DNA of 64,000 bases from Microbacterium sp. EST19A. Its GTDB lineage: Bacteria; Actinomycetota; Actinomycetes; Actinomycetales; Microbacteriaceae. The stretch covers positions 248,001-312,000 of the forward strand of contig NZ_JAHXYZ010000002.1 of the NCBI RefSeq assembly GCF_019969685.1, read 5' to 3'. The notes beneath the pieces are model-generated. The model saw only the letters and a program-made list of their open reading frames with translations. It was not told the origin of the DNA and made no database searches. A program made the position numbers and the translations under genes. Of the stretch, positions 28,561 through 39,221 are shown piece by piece; position 1 is the first letter of the stretch, and the number at the start of each line of letters is the position of its first letter.

Positions 28561-29073
28561 TCAGCCGCGCAGGACGCGCTCGGTGATGCTCTTGCCGCCG
28601 CGGCCGATCGCGAGGAGACCCGACTGGGCGATCTCCTTGATGCCGAACGGCTCGAAGGCCTTGAGCAGAGCTTCGACCTTGCCCTTGTCTCCCGTGACCT
28701 CGACCACGAGAGCATCCGGTGCGTAGTCGACGACCGACGCGCGGAACAGGTTCACGACCTCGATCACGTTCGAGCGCGTGGCGTTGTCGGTGCGCACCTT
28801 GACGAGCATGTGCTCGCGCTGCACGGACGACGAGGCATCGAGCTCGACGATCTTGATGACGTTGATCAGCTTGTTCAGCTGCTTCGTCACCTGCTCGAGG
28901 GGAAGCTGCTCCTCGACGTCGACGACGACCGTGATCCGGGAGATGCCCGGAACCTCGGTCACGCCCACGGCGAGGGACTCGATGTTGAAGCTGCGACGGG
29001 CGAACAGCCCGGCGACACGGGTGAGAAGACCGGGGCGGTCCTCCACCAGCAGGCTCAGCACATGGGTCGACAT
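28561..29073 (-). CDS. ilvN: Acetolactate synthase small (regulatory) subunit
   Basis: This 170-residue protein opens with the ACT-domain signature VLSLLVEDRPGLLTRVAGLFARRSFNIES (about residues 5-33), followed by the C-terminal regulatory domain. It binds the ilvB catalytic subunit and gives valine feedback inhibition. The gene starts 3 nt after the ilvB stop, so translation is coupled and stoichiometric. Confidence 0.96.
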   Translation of the reverse strand: MSTHVLSLLVEDRPGLLTRVAGLFARRSFNIESLAVGVTEVPGISRITVVVDVEEQLPLEQVTKQLNKLINVIKIVELDASSSVQREHMLVKVRTDNATRSNVIEVVNLFRASVVDYAPDALVVEVTGDKGKVEALLKAFEPFGIKEIAQSGLLAIGRGGKSITERVLRG

Positions 29074-29076
29074 GGA

Positions 29077-30879
29077 TCAGTCCTCCTCGTCGAACGTGGG
29101 CGCGTGGTCGCGCGCGTACTGGACATAGCTGTTGCTGACTCCCTGCGGCACCATCGGCCACACCATGGCGTCGGCGCTCACGACGAAGTCGATCACGACG
29201 GGGCGGTCGTTGGTCTCGAGGGCGAGCTTGATGGCGGCATCGACGTCTTCCGCCTTCTCCACCCGGATCGCCAGGCATCCGTAGGCCTCGCCGAGCTTGA
29301 CGAAGTCGGGGATGCGCACGGTTCCGTGCCCCGTGTTGAGGTCGGTGTTGGAGTGACGGCCGTCGTAGAACAGCGTCTGCCACTGGCGCACCATGCCCAG
29401 CGAGGAGTTGTTGATGATCGCGACCTTGATCGGGATGTTGTTGATCGCGCAGGTGGCGAGCTCCTGGTTGGTCATCTGGAAGCAGCCGTCGCCGTCGATC
29501 GCCCACACGTGACGGTCCGGCTCGGCGACCTTCGCACCCATCGCGGCAGGAACGGAGTAGCCCATCGTGCCGGCACCGCCGGAGTTGAGCCACGCGTTCG
29601 GGCGCTCGTACTTGATGAACTGCGCCGCCCACATCTGGTGCTGACCGACGCCGGCGACGTAGACGCCCTCGGGTCCGGTCAGCTCGCCGATGCGCTGGAT
29701 GACGTACTGCGGAGCGAGCAGACCGTCGTCCGGGGACGTGTAGCCGAGCGGGAACTCCCCACGCAGCCCGTCGAGGTACGACCACCAGTCCGAGATGTCG
29801 GGCTGCGTGCTGCCGACGACGCCGCGGAAAGCGGCATCCAGGTCGATCAGCACGTCGCGCACGTCACCCACGATCGGCACGTCGGCGTTGCGGATCTTGG
29901 AGATCTCCGCGGGGTCGATGTCGACGTGCACGACCTTCGCGTGGGGCGCGAAGTCGGCGGCCTTCCCGGTGACGCGGTCATCGAATCGCGCGCCGAGGGC
30001 GACGATGAGATCGGACTCCTGGAGCGCGAGCACCGCCGGAACCGTGCCGTGCATTCCGGGCATGCCGAGGTGCTGCTGGTGGGAGTCGGGGAACACTCCC
30101 CGCGCCATCAGCGTCGTCACCACCGGAGCGTTCGTCGACTCGGCGAGTGCCAGCAGCTCTGCGGCCGCGCGACCGCGCACCACGCCGCCACCGACGTACA
30201 GCACCGGCTTCTTCGCCTCGGCGAGGAGGGCGGCCGCGGCCTGGATCTGCTTGCCGTGGGCCTTCGTCACCGGACGGTAGCCCGGCAGGTCGACCTTGGG
30301 CGGCCAGATGAACGGCGCCGACTTCTGCTGCGCGTCCTTCGTGATGTCGACGAGCACCGGACCCGGGCGTCCCGTGGAGGCGATCTCGAAGGCGGCGGCG
30401 AGGGCGCCGGGGATCTCGGAGGGCTCCTTCACGAGGAACGAGTGCTTCGTGATCGGCATCGTGATGCCGACGATGTCGGCCTCCTGGAACGCGTCCGTTC
30501 CCATCAGGTGGCTGAACACCTGTCCGGTGATCGCGACGATCGGCACGGAGTCCATGTAGGCGTCCGCGATCGCCGTCACGAGGTTGGTCGCCCCGGGACC
30601 CGATGTCGCGATCGCGACGCCGGTGCGGCCGCTGGCGGAGGCGTAGCCCTCGGCAGCGTGACCGGCGCCCTGTTCGTGGCGCACGAGGATGTGCCGGACG
30701 GTGTCGTCGTCGAGCAGGGGGTCGTAGACGGGCATGATCGTGCCGCCGGGGATGCCGAAGACATCGGTCACCCCGAGAAGCCCGAGAGAGCGGACGACGG
30801 CCTCAGCGCCCGTGAGCTCGGGAGAAGCGGCCTTCTGGGACGGTGGCCGTGGAACGGCCGGGGCGGAGTCAGCAGTCAT
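29077..30879 (-). CDS. ilvB: Acetolactate synthase large (catalytic) subunit
   Basis: This 600-residue thiamine-diphosphate enzyme has the three-domain ALS plan. The catalytic Glu lies in [16 protein letters not shown], the central FAD-binding domain follows, and the ThDP/Mg motif is [19 protein letters not shown]. It condenses pyruvate with itself or with 2-oxobutyrate at the branch point to Val/Leu and Ile. An AAGGAAAGAC Shine-Dalgarno precedes the ATG. It follows ilvD by 48 nt and ilvN follows it by 3 nt, consistent with an ilvD-B-N(-C) transcription unit. Confidence 0.97.
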   Translation of the reverse strand: MTADSAPAVPRPPSQKAASPELTGAEAVVRSLGLLGVTDVFGIPGGTIMPVYDPLLDDDTVRHILVRHEQGAGHAAEGYASASGRTGVAIATSGPGATNLVTAIADAYMDSVPIVAITGQVFSHLMGTDAFQEADIVGITMPITKHSFLVKEPSEIPGALAAAFEIASTGRPGPVLVDITKDAQQKSAPFIWPPKVDLPGYRPVTKAHGKQIQAAAALLAEAKKPVLYVGGGVVRGRAAAELLALAESTNAPVVTTLMARGVFPDSHQQHLGMPGMHGTVPAVLALQESDLIVALGARFDDRVTGKAADFAPHAKVVHVDIDPAEISKIRNADVPIVGDVRDVLIDLDAAFRGVVGSTQPDISDWWSYLDGLRGEFPLGYTSPDDGLLAPQYVIQRIGELTGPEGVYVAGVGQHQMWAAQFIKYERPNAWLNSGGAGTMGYSVPAAMGAKVAEPDRHVWAIDGDGCFQMTNQELATCAINNIPIKVAIINNSSLGMVRQWQTLFYDGRHSNTDLNTGHGTVRIPDFVKLGEAYGCLAIRVEKAEDVDAAIKLALETNDRPVVIDFVVSADAMVWPMVPQGVSNSYVQYARDHAPTFDEED

Positions 30880-30927
30880 GTCTTTCCTTGATGATCTGAG
30901 AGTTCGTCAGCGAAGAGCCGACGTGGA

Positions 30928-32646
30928 TCACCCGGTCGTCGCGCCTTCTGCGGCGGAACGCACGAGTCGTGAGTACTTGGCAAGAACACCACGGGTGTAA
31001 CGCGGGGGAAGCGGCTCCCAGCCAGAGCGGCGGGAGGCGAGCTCAGCGTCGTCGACGAGTAGGTCGAGAGAGCGAGCTGCGATATCGACCCGTATCAGAT
31101 CACCATCGCGCACGAAGGCGATAGGACCTGCGTCCACCGCTTCGGGTGCTATGTGGCCGATGCACAGGCCGGTTGTGCCGCCTGAGAATCGTCCGTCAGT
31201 CAAGAGTAGTACATCTTTTCCGAGCCCCGCGCCCTTGATGGCCGCGGTGATGGCCAGCATCTCGCGCATGCCCGGTCCGCCCTTGGGGCCCTCGTAGCGG
31301 ATCACGATGACGGTGCCCGGTTCGATCTCGCCCTCGGCGACGGCATCCATCGCGGCGCGCTCGCGCTCGAACACGCGTGCCGGGCCTTCGAACACGGCGG
31401 CGTCGAAGCCGGCCGTCTTGACGACCGCTCCCTCCGGTGCCAGCGAACCGTGCAGGATCGTCAGACCGCCCGTGGCGTGGATCGGGTTGTCGAAGGTGTG
31501 GATGACGGTGCCGTCGATCGGCTGCGGGTCGAGCTCGGCGAGGTTCTCGGCGAGCGTCTTGCCCGTGACGGTGAGCGCGTCGCCGTGCAGCAGACCCTCG
31601 TCGAGCATCGCCTTCATGATGACCGGGATACCGCCGTGGCGGTCGACGTCGTTCATGACGTACTTGCCGAACGGCTTCATGTCGGCGACGTGCGGCACCT
31701 TGTCGCCGATGCGGTTGAAGTCGTGCAGGTTCAGGTCGACTTCCGCCTCGCGGGCGATCGCGAGCAGGTGCAGCACGACGTTGGTCGAGCCGCCGAGTGC
31801 CATCGCGAGCGCGATCGCGTTCTCGAACGCCTCCTTGGTGAGGATGTCGCGAGTGGTGATGCCCTGGCGGAGCAGGTTGACGACGGCCTCGCCGGAGCGG
31901 TGCGCGTAGTAGTCGCGGCGACGGTCGGCCGCGGGCGGGGCTGCGGAGCCCGGGAGGCTGAGGCCGAGGGCCTCCGCGACGGACGCCATGGTGTTGGCCG
32001 TGTACATGCCGCCGCAGGCGCCCTCGCCCGGTGCGATCGCGCACTCGATGCGCTTCAGGTCCTCTTCGCTCATGAGACCGGCACGGCATGCGCCGACCGC
32101 CTCGAACGAGTCGATGATCGTGACGTCCTTCTCGGTGCCGTCCGACAGCTTCACCCAGCCCGGGGCGATCGACCCGGCGTAGAGGAACACACTGGAGAGG
32201 TCGAGGCGGGCGCTGGCCATGAGCATGCCCGGGATCGACTTGTCGCAGCCGGCGAGCAGCACAGAGCCGTCGAGGCGCTCGGCCATCATCACGGTCTCCA
32301 CCGAGTCGGCGATGACCTCGCGCGACACGAGCGAGAAGTGCATGCCCTCGTGGCCCATCGAGATGCCGTCGGAGACGGAGATGGTGCCGAACTGCAGCGG
32401 GTAGCCGCCCCCGGAGTGCACGCCCTCCTTCGCACCCTGTGCGAGCCGGTCGAGGCTCAGGTTGCAGGGGGTGATCTCGTTCCAGCTGGAGGCGATGCCG
32501 ATCTGGGGCTTCTCCCAGTCCGCATCGCCCATGCCGACGGCACGGAGCATGCCGCGGGAGGTCGTCGCCTCGATGCCGTCGGTGACGACGCGACTGCGGG
32601 GCTTGATGTCGATGGACGCGCTGGGAGAAGGATCGTGCGAGGACAT
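30928..32646 (-). CDS. ilvD: Dihydroxy-acid dehydratase
   Basis: This 572-residue enzyme has the family signatures [11 protein letters not shown] and [17 protein letters not shown] and three Fe-S cysteines: Cys61 (ITPCNLS), Cys134 (LAGCDKS) and Cys211 ([12 protein letters not shown]). This is the pattern of the [2Fe-2S] enzymes. It makes 2-oxoisovalerate and 3-methyl-2-oxovalerate from the dihydroxy acids. The last 95 or so codons (about 30930-31220) use AT-ending codons such as AAA, GTA, CTA, ATA and ACA far more than the rest of the gene, although the protein stays intact. That suggests replacement of the 3' end by recombination. Confidence 0.96.
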   Translation of the reverse strand: MSSHDPSPSASIDIKPRSRVVTDGIEATTSRGMLRAVGMGDADWEKPQIGIASSWNEITPCNLSLDRLAQGAKEGVHSGGGYPLQFGTISVSDGISMGHEGMHFSLVSREVIADSVETVMMAERLDGSVLLAGCDKSIPGMLMASARLDLSSVFLYAGSIAPGWVKLSDGTEKDVTIIDSFEAVGACRAGLMSEEDLKRIECAIAPGEGACGGMYTANTMASVAEALGLSLPGSAAPPAADRRRDYYAHRSGEAVVNLLRQGITTRDILTKEAFENAIALAMALGGSTNVVLHLLAIAREAEVDLNLHDFNRIGDKVPHVADMKPFGKYVMNDVDRHGGIPVIMKAMLDEGLLHGDALTVTGKTLAENLAELDPQPIDGTVIHTFDNPIHATGGLTILHGSLAPEGAVVKTAGFDAAVFEGPARVFERERAAMDAVAEGEIEPGTVIVIRYEGPKGGPGMREMLAITAAIKGAGLGKDVLLLTDGRFSGGTTGLCIGHIAPEAVDAGPIAFVRDGDLIRVDIAARSLDLLVDDAELASRRSGWEPLPPRYTRGVLAKYSRLVRSAAEGATTG

Positions 32647-32655
32647 GACGGAAGT

Positions 32656-33513
32656 CTATTCCCGCAGCGAGGAGCGCTCGTCCGCGAGGGCCTCCAGAAG
32701 CTCGCCGATCTGTTGTGGGTTCTCCACACGGAGGATCGCGGCGCTCTCCCCCGGCCCCACGCGCACCCCGAGATCGCCCGGCTGCAGCACGCGCATCGCG
32801 TCCTCGTCGGTCACGTCGTCGCCGGCGAACAGGATGCCGGTGGCGTCGAAGCGCTCACGGAGCGCCGCGATGGCGGCATCCTTCCCCTCATTGCGCGAGG
32901 AGAACTCCAGCACGCGGTGCCCCGCGCGGCGGCGCCAGTGCGGGAACCGCTCGGCGACCAGCGCATCGACCTCGGCGAAGACGCGCTCCTCGGTCTCCCG
33001 GTCGGCGCGCCTCGTGTGCACGCCCATCCCGAAGGTCTTCGGCTCGAACTCGGCCCCCTCGTAGCGCTCGATGATCGGACGGGCCGCGGCCCAGAGCTCC
33101 TCGCGGGAGTCGTCCTCGGTGGCATCGTCCGTCGCTGCGGCATCGGCGTCGCCCGGGAACCAGTACTGGGCTCCGTGGGATCCGGCGAGCGCGATGACCG
33201 AGTCGTCGGTGTGCTCGGTGATCTCGCGGAGGTCGTGCATGCTGCGCCCGGAGACGTACGCCACGACGGTGTCGGGGAGAGCTGCGAGGCGGGCGACCTG
33301 GGCGGCGACCGACGGCAGCGCCCGTGCCGCCATGGGGTCGGGGATGAGCGGAGAGGCCGTGCCGTCGAAGTCGAGGGCGACGACCAGCCGGGGCGTCGCG
33401 GCGAGCGCCGACAGGTCGGCATCGGGGGCTCCGGGGGTCCAGGCGCGGGTCACGTGTTCTCCAGTCGAGGTCGGGGTTGAGATCGAGGTCGGCGTCGCGG
33501 TGTCAGCGTGCAT
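32656..33513 (-). CDS. otsB: Trehalose-6-phosphate phosphatase
   Basis: This 285-residue HAD-superfamily phosphatase has motif I DFDGT at residues 48-52, AYVSGR (motif II area), a Lys in EGKDAAIAAL, and GDDVTDEDAM (motif IV), the plan of OtsB. It dephosphorylates trehalose-6-phosphate. A Thr/Ser-rich N-terminal stretch of about 25 residues precedes the fold, so the true start may be an internal one. Its 5' end overlaps the 3' end of otsA by 11 nt, so both enzymes are made together. Confidence 0.93.
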   Translation of the reverse strand: MHADTATPTSISTPTSTGEHVTRAWTPGAPDADLSALAATPRLVVALDFDGTASPLIPDPMAARALPSVAAQVARLAALPDTVVAYVSGRSMHDLREITEHTDDSVIALAGSHGAQYWFPGDADAAATDDATEDDSREELWAAARPIIERYEGAEFEPKTFGMGVHTRRADRETEERVFAEVDALVAERFPHWRRRAGHRVLEFSSRNEGKDAAIAALRERFDATGILFAGDDVTDEDAMRVLQPGDLGVRVGPGESAAILRVENPQQIGELLEALADERSSLRE

Positions 33514-34933
33514 CGCGTGCCGCGGCGAGCGCGGAGAGGAAAGAATCGGACCAGGCGTTCACATCGTGGTCGAGCACACGGCGGCGGAGCGACCGCATCC
33601 GCCGGGACTGCTCTCTCGGCGGCATCTCGACAGCACGCATGATCGCTTCCTTGAGTCCTTCGATGTCGTGAGGGTTCACCTGGATCGCACTGCCGAGTTC
33701 GTCGGCGGCGCCGGCGAACTCGCTCAGCACGAGCACACCCCGGTTGTCGATCCGGGTGGCGACGTACTCCTTCGCCACGAGATTCATGCCGTCGCGCAGT
33801 GCGGTCACGAGCATGACGTCGGCCGCGAGGTACAGCGCGACCATCTCCTCGCGGGGGAAGCCCTGATGCAGGTAACGGATGGCCGTGTGGCCCATGGTGT
33901 CGGTGTCGCCGTTGATGCGGCTGACCGCGAGCTCGATCTCGTCGCGCAGGTTCGCGTAGGCGTCGACGCGCTCACGGCTCGGGCTCGCCACCTGCACGAG
34001 CGTCACGTCCTCGACCGAGAGCTCACCGGATGCGAGCAGCTCTCCGTAGGCCTTCACGCGGTGACCGATGCCCTTGGTGTAGTCGAGACGGTCCACTCCG
34101 AGGAGGATGCGCTTGGGGTTGCCCAGGCTCTCCCGGATCTCGGCGGCACGCGCCTGGATGTCGGGTCGCGCGGCGAGCTCGAGGTACGGCACGGTGTCGA
34201 TCGAGATCGGGAAGGCCTTGACCAGCGCCTTGTGCGAGTCTCCCTTCTCATCGACCTCGCCGTTGGCCGACGGCACCGTGACCGTCGAGGCCTTGATGTC
34301 GTACTTCAGGCGGCGCCGGATCGCGTTGAGGAAGTTGGTGGCGTCGGTCGCGCGCTGGAAGCCGATGACATCGGCCCCGAGGAGACCGCGCAGCACCTGC
34401 CCTCGCCACGGCAGCTGGGCGTACAGGCCGTGCGTCGGGAACGGGATGTGGTGGAAATAGCCGATCGTCACGTCGGGCCGCAGGGCCCTGACCATCTGCG
34501 GGACGAGCTGCAGCTGGTAGTCGTGCACCCAGACCGTGCCGCCGTCCGCCACGGCAGCAGCGGCGGCATCCGCGAATCGACGGTTCACGGCGACATAGGC
34601 GTCCCACCACTCGCGGTGATACTGGGGAGGCGCGATGACGTCGTGGTACAGCGGCCAGATGGTGTCGTTCGAGAAACCCTCGTAGTATTCGGCGATCTCC
34701 TGCTCGCTGAGCGCGATCGGGATCAGCCGGATGCCGTCGGACGTGAAGGGCTTGTGCTCGAGCCCGGCCTGCCCCGGCCAGCCCACCCAGGCGCCGTTCA
34801 CCGCCTTCATCACGGGCTCGAGAGCAGCGACGAGTCCGCCGGGAGACGTGCGCCACAGCTCTTCTCCGTCGGTTCCGACGACACGGTCGACGGGCAGCCG
34901 ATTGGCGACCACGACGAAATCTGCGGCGGCCAT
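33503..34933 (-). CDS. otsA: Trehalose-6-phosphate synthase
   Basis: This 476-residue GT20 glycosyltransferase has the N-terminal NRLPVD loop, [18 protein letters not shown], the HDYQLQL substrate loop and the C-terminal [11 protein letters not shown] and [12 protein letters not shown] (acceptor/NDP-sugar sites). It joins glucose from UDP- or GDP-glucose to glucose-6-phosphate, usually for osmotic and desiccation protection. A GAGGAG Shine-Dalgarno precedes the ATG. With otsB it forms a two-gene operon. Confidence 0.96.
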   Translation of the reverse strand: MAAADFVVVANRLPVDRVVGTDGEELWRTSPGGLVAALEPVMKAVNGAWVGWPGQAGLEHKPFTSDGIRLIPIALSEQEIAEYYEGFSNDTIWPLYHDVIAPPQYHREWWDAYVAVNRRFADAAAAAVADGGTVWVHDYQLQLVPQMVRALRPDVTIGYFHHIPFPTHGLYAQLPWRGQVLRGLLGADVIGFQRATDATNFLNAIRRRLKYDIKASTVTVPSANGEVDEKGDSHKALVKAFPISIDTVPYLELAARPDIQARAAEIRESLGNPKRILLGVDRLDYTKGIGHRVKAYGELLASGELSVEDVTLVQVASPSRERVDAYANLRDEIELAVSRINGDTDTMGHTAIRYLHQGFPREEMVALYLAADVMLVTALRDGMNLVAKEYVATRIDNRGVLVLSEFAGAADELGSAIQVNPHDIEGLKEAIMRAVEMPPREQSRRMRSLRRRVLDHDVNAWSDSFLSALAAARDAR

Positions 34934-35004
34934 GATGACTCCTCACGCCAGGGGTTGGATACTCCCCAGGCTACCGAGGTTGCCGCGCGGCTTTCGCCAG
35001 CGCG

Positions 35005-36270
35005 TCAGGCGACGACGCGTGCGGCACGCGGCGCGGTGCGACTGAGGAACCAGTTCACGAGTCCCGCGATGAACACGATGGCGGTCGCGATCATCGGGAT
35101 GAGGAGCGCCGGGGCCGTGCCGATGCTCTCGGCGATCTCACCCGTCGTCGCGGCTCCGAGCGACTGGCCCACCACGACACCCGAGCCGAGCATCGTCATC
35201 ACGGTCGCGGAGCGTCCGAGCGGGCTGCGCGCAGCACCGAAGCTGTACTGCGTGACGAGGGTCGGTCCGATCCCGATGCCCATGATGCCGAGAGCGATCA
35301 TCATCGTCACCGGCGAATCCACGAAAGCGAGCAGGAGGCTTCCCACGAGCAGGATGCCGGAGAACACGAGCCACCGCGCGCGCAGGGTGAACGCCGGCGG
35401 CAGCCAGGCCACGCCCAGCGCGAGGATCGCCGAGCCGACGCCCATCACGCCGTAGAGGAGTCCGGCCTGCTCGGGCGCACCGCGGTCCGCCATGAACGAC
35501 GTGAGAGCGGTGAGCATCCCGCCGAAGAAGATCCCGACCCCGAGGATGCCGAGCACCACGATGAGCAGCTGCGGGCGGAAGAGCTCGGAGACGACCGACG
35601 GCGCCTTGCCGTCCGCACCGCGCTCCTGCGACACATGACGCCCGCTCGGGTGCAGCGCGAAGGCGCCCACGAACAGCACGGTGAGGGCCGCGGCTCCCGC
35701 GAGGGGTGCCCACGGAGCGATCGCCGAGGCGAGGACGCCCACCAGGAACGGACCGAACACGAACACGGTCTCGTCGGCCGCCGACTCGTACGCCATGGTG
35801 CCCGAGAGGGTGCGGGCCCGGCGCTCGTCCGGCATCCGCTCACGGATGATCGTGACGAGACGCGACCGCGACAGGGGCGCCACCTGAGGAGCCGTCGCGC
35901 CGATGCCTGCCGCGGCGAGCAGCACGAAACCGTCGGCCGCCGATCCGTAGACCACGACCGTGAACACGACGAGCATCGTCCCGTTGGCGAGAGCGAGCGC
36001 GAGGAGCACGCCGCGCTGACCGAAGCGGTCGGCGGCGGCCCCGAGGAGCGGACCGAAGCACGCGGTCCCGAGCCCGACGGCGGCCGAGGTGAGACCGCCG
36101 AGCGAGAGCGAACCACGGGCCGAGACGACCACGGTGAGCACGCCGACGACCATCATCGCGAACGGCAGGCGCGCGACGAAGGCGATGAGGAAGTAGGGAA
36201 GGCCGGCCAGGCGGAACAGGTTCGGTGCGGCCGAGGGGTGCGGCTGGGTCTGGGGTGTTGCGTGTGTCAT
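35005..36270 (-). CDS. MFS transporter
   Basis: This 421-residue, 12-helix protein has a motif-A-like loop GAAADRFGQRGVLL after helix 2 and the short-chain arrangement typical of DHA1 exporters. The substrate is unknown. It diverges from a PLP aminotransferase gene across 215 nt that hold promoters and a short hairpin (36314-36331). Whether the two are functionally linked, for example in exporting an amino acid, is not shown. Confidence 0.85.
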   Translation of the reverse strand: MTHATPQTQPHPSAAPNLFRLAGLPYFLIAFVARLPFAMMVVGVLTVVVSARGSLSLGGLTSAAVGLGTACFGPLLGAAADRFGQRGVLLALALANGTMLVVFTVVVYGSAADGFVLLAAAGIGATAPQVAPLSRSRLVTIIRERMPDERRARTLSGTMAYESAADETVFVFGPFLVGVLASAIAPWAPLAGAAALTVLFVGAFALHPSGRHVSQERGADGKAPSVVSELFRPQLLIVVLGILGVGIFFGGMLTALTSFMADRGAPEQAGLLYGVMGVGSAILALGVAWLPPAFTLRARWLVFSGILLVGSLLLAFVDSPVTMMIALGIMGIGIGPTLVTQYSFGAARSPLGRSATVMTMLGSGVVVGQSLGAATTGEIAESIGTAPALLIPMIATAIVFIAGLVNWFLSRTAPRAARVVA

Positions 36271-36485
36271 GGCTCTCGCACGTCGATGACGCGATGTCGG
36301 GTGCCGCCGCTGTCCGCGGGAATGCCCGCGGCCCGGTAGTTACACGGTTGTGCGGCCGCGGACGAGCCGCGACCTCTCCATGGTATCGGGTCGCACACGA
36401 CCGCAGCAGGGAGAATGCGGCGTGCGCCGCGGCGCTAGTCTGGTCGACACTCCCCGTACCGCGCCTCTCGCCTCAGGAGGAACCG
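36271..36485. promoter_or_regulatory. Divergent promoter region with a perfect hairpin
   Basis: 215 nt lie between divergent MFS and aminotransferase starts. Visible features are CCGCGGG-AATG-CCCGCGG (36314-36331), a perfect 7-bp stem-loop that could also be an operator half, and TAGTCT (36434-36439), a possible -10 box for the aminotransferase. No classic operator is recognised. Confidence 0.4.
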
Positions 36486-37691
36486 TTGTCCTCTGCCCCG
36501 CAGATCTCCACGCCCACCCGTGGCCTTCCCGACCGCTCGCAGCGCGCGGGCTCCGCGAAGACCTCTCCGGTTCGCGACCTCCTCGCGCTGACCGAGCGTC
36601 CCGAGGTCATCTCGTTCGCCGGCGGGCTCCCCGCACCGGAGTTGTTCGATCTCGACGGCATCCGCGCCTCTTTCGATGCGGTCCTCACGTCCCCCGGTGT
36701 CCTGCAGTACTCGACGTCCGAGGGGAGCACCGCGCTGCGCGAGGAGGTCGCGCGGCGCTACACCGCCGACGGCCTCGAGACGGCGGCATCCGACCTCATC
36801 ATCACCACGGGGTCGCAGCAGGCACTCGGGCTCCTGGCCACCTCGCTGATCGACCCCGGTGACACGATCCTCGTCGAGGAGCCCTGCTACCTCGCCGCCC
36901 TGCAGACGTTCGCGCTGGCCGGCGCCCGGGTCGTCGGCATCCCCTACGGCGACGACGGTCTCGACCTCGATGCCCTCGACAGGGCGGCAGACGAGCACGC
37001 TCCGAAGTTCTTCTACACGGTCCCGACGTTCCAGAACCCCACCGGGCGCACGCACGACCTCGACGAACGGCGGCACATCGCCGAGATCGCGCAGCGACGC
37101 GGCTTCCGCATCATCGAGGACGAGCCCTACCGCCAGCTGCGCTACTCGGGTGACGCGCTCCCGTCGCTGGCCTCGTTCGCTCCCGATCACGTCCTGAGCC
37201 TCGGCAGCTTCTCGAAGGTGATCGCGCCCGGCCTCCGCATCGGCTGGATCCGCACCACTCACGACGTCCGCCCCACGGTCACGATCGCCAAGCAGGCCGC
37301 AGACCTGCACACCTCGACGATCGACCAGGCCGCGGCCGCTCACTACCTGGTGTCCGGACGCGGAGAGCCGGCGCTCGACCGCATCCGCTCGGCCTACGCG
37401 GATCGGCGCGACGCCATGCTCGACACGCTGCCGAGCGTGCTCCCCGCCGGAAGCACCTGGAACCGCCCGGACGGCGGCATGTTCGTGTGGGTGCGTCTGC
37501 CGGACGGCATGAATGCTGTGGCATCCCTCGGCGGTGCCCTCGCCGAGGACGTCGCCTACGTTCCCGGCACGTCGTTCTTCTCCGGCGCGGCGGATGAGCG
37601 GACGCTGCGGCTCTCCTTCACCACCTACCCCCCTGCCAGCATCCGGGAGGGGTTGTCAAGGCTCGGGACGGCCTGGGGCGCAGGCGGGTAG
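36486..37691 (+). CDS. PLP-dependent aminotransferase (class I/II, LysN/2-aminoadipate-type)
   Basis: This 401-residue fold-type I enzyme has VISFAGGLPAPELF near the N-terminus and LQYSTSEGSTALREEVA, both typical of the LysN/MocR-like aminotransferase branch. Also present are FYTVPTFQNPTG, an EDEPYR segment (PLP-contacting Asp and Tyr), and the PLP lysine in LGSFSKVIAPGLRIGW. It transfers amino groups, often from aromatic or 2-aminoadipate-like substrates, in the cytosol. The TTG start at 36486 is chosen because AGGAGG (36475-36480) lies 5 nt upstream, an almost perfect Shine-Dalgarno. The specific substrate is unknown. Confidence 0.88.
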   Translation: MSSAPQISTPTRGLPDRSQRAGSAKTSPVRDLLALTERPEVISFAGGLPAPELFDLDGIRASFDAVLTSPGVLQYSTSEGSTALREEVARRYTADGLETAASDLIITTGSQQALGLLATSLIDPGDTILVEEPCYLAALQTFALAGARVVGIPYGDDGLDLDALDRAADEHAPKFFYTVPTFQNPTGRTHDLDERRHIAEIAQRRGFRIIEDEPYRQLRYSGDALPSLASFAPDHVLSLGSFSKVIAPGLRIGWIRTTHDVRPTVTIAKQAADLHTSTIDQAAAAHYLVSGRGEPALDRIRSAYADRRDAMLDTLPSVLPAGSTWNRPDGGMFVWVRLPDGMNAVASLGGALAEDVAYVPGTSFFSGAADERTLRLSFTTYPPASIREGLSRLGTAWGAGG

Positions 37692-37700
37692 CGTAGGGGC

Positions 37701-38000
37701 ATGCGCTACCTCTTCAGCACCGGACTCATCGCCGCGATCTCCGCGGGAATCTCCCTGCTGCGCGGCACCCGTCAGGAACCCATCACGTGGCGAGCCGCGC
37801 TCTCCTGGGTGAGCTGGGGCATCACGATGGCGCTCGCCGTCGGAGCCGTCGTCGACATGAACCGCGAACGACGCGGCGTGCTCGTCGACGCCGATTCGCC
37901 GCAGTCCGTCAAGAAGTCCAAGAAGGCCCAGCGACTGCAGTTCCGGTCGCAGAAGGCTCTCGCCGACGCCCAGGATCACGCCAAGGACCGTCGCAGCTGA
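37701..38000 (+). CDS. Small membrane protein with basic tail
   Basis: This 99-residue protein has two hydrophobic segments (about residues 3-19 and 31-50) and a Lys/Arg-rich C-terminus (SVKKSKKAQRLQFRSQKALADAQ), a positive-inside pattern placing the tail in the cytoplasm. TAGCGT 6 nt before the ATG suggests a leaderless mRNA. I do not recognise the family. Confidence 0.7.
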   Translation: MRYLFSTGLIAAISAGISLLRGTRQEPITWRAALSWVSWGITMALAVGAVVDMNRERRGVLVDADSPQSVKKSKKAQRLQFRSQKALADAQDHAKDRRS

Positions 38001-38021
38001 GACGGTCCCCGACGCGCCTGT

Positions 38022-39221
38022 TCAGCGTGTGAGGATGAGCGCCTCGCCCTGACCGCCGCCGCCGCACAGACCGACAGCGGCCGTGCCGCCGCCGCGACGT
38101 GCGAGTTCATGCGCCACGTGCACCACGAGCCTGTTGCCGGACGCGCCGATCGGGTGACCGATGGCGATCCCGCCGCCATGGATGTTGACGATCTCGCTGT
38201 CGAGGCCGAGCTCCACCTGCGAGCGGGCCACGACGGCGCCGAAGGCCTCGTTGATCTCGACGAGATCGAGGTCGGCGGGGGTGATCCCCTGTTTCGCGCA
38301 GGCCTGCTCGATCGCGCGCGCCGGCTGCGCCTGGAGGGAGTTGTCCGGGCCGGCCGTCTGACCGCTCGCCCCGACCGTCACGAGGACGGGCCAACCCTTC
38401 TCCTCGGCGATCGCGCGGGTCGTCACGATGACCGCGGACGCGCCGTCGGAGATCTGCGACGAATTGCCCGCCGTGATGGAGCCGCCCTCGGCGAAGGCCG
38501 CGCGCAGCCCGCCGAGCGTGTCGACGGTGGTCTCGGGGCGGATGCCCTCGTCCTTCGTCACCAGCACCGGCTCGCCCCTGCGCTGGGGCACGGACACGGA
38601 CACGATCTCCGCGTCGAACGTCCCGGCCTCCTGCGCAGCCGCCGCGCGCTGGTGCGACAGTGCGGCGACGGCATCCTGCGCCTCGCGCGTGAGCTCGTAG
38701 CGCGCGTTGTGCCGCTCGGTCGACGCACCCATGCTCTCGCGGTCGTACGCATCCGTGAGGCCGTCGTACGCCATGTGGTCGAGCACCTCGACGCTGCCGT
38801 ACGCCCAGCCGTCGCGGGAGCCCATCAGCAGGTGCGGTGCCCGGGTCATCGACTCCATGCCGGCAGCGACCACGACCTCGGCGTCTCCGGTGCGGATCAT
38901 GCGTGCCGCGTCGATGATGGCCGTCAGGCCCGAGAGGCAGACCTTGTTCACCGAGTGCGCCGGAACGTCCCAGCCGATGCCGGCACCGATCGAGGCCTGG
39001 CGGGCGGCGTTCTGCCCTGAGCCTGCGGCGAGGACCTGGCCGACGATGACCGCGTCGACGTCCGCCGGATCCACGTCGCCCTGATCCAGCGCTCCCTTGA
39101 TCGCGAGCGAGCCGAGCTGCGGCGCGGTGAAAGCGGCGAGCTGGCCCTTCAGGCGTCCCTGCGGGGTGCGGGCGGCGGCGACGATGACGATGTCTTCTGC
39201 AGCCGTGCTCTTCTCAACCAT
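38022..39221 (-). CDS. Acetyl-CoA C-acetyltransferase (thiolase)
   Basis: This 399-residue thiolase has the acyl-accepting Cys95 ([12 protein letters not shown]), His356 in [13 protein letters not shown] and the second Cys386 in LCGGGGQG. The LCGGGGQG ending and the overall length are those of biosynthetic/acetoacetyl-CoA thiolases rather than a beta-oxidation FadA. It overlaps scoB by 8 nt and, with the CoA-transferase, would split acetoacetate into two acetyl-CoA. The ATG for MVEKST is preferred over 14 further in-frame residues, which lie inside scoB. Confidence 0.9.
   Translation of the reverse strand: MVEKSTAAEDIVIVAAARTPQGRLKGQLAAFTAPQLGSLAIKGALDQGDVDPADVDAVIVGQVLAAGSGQNAARQASIGAGIGWDVPAHSVNKVCLSGLTAIIDAARMIRTGDAEVVVAAGMESMTRAPHLLMGSRDGWAYGSVEVLDHMAYDGLTDAYDRESMGASTERHNARYELTREAQDAVAALSHQRAAAAQEAGTFDAEIVSVSVPQRRGEPVLVTKDEGIRPETTVDTLGGLRAAFAEGGSITAGNSSQISDGASAVIVTTRAIAEEKGWPVLVTVGASGQTAGPDNSLQAQPARAIEQACAKQGITPADLDLVEINEAFGAVVARSQVELGLDSEIVNIHGGGIAIGHPIGASGNRLVVHVAHELARRGGGTAAVGLCGGGGQGEALILTR

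Noticed and set aside
30928..32646. Frameshift in ilvD at the codon-use boundary
   Set aside because: The reading frame and all motifs are intact, so this is a compositional change and not a broken gene.
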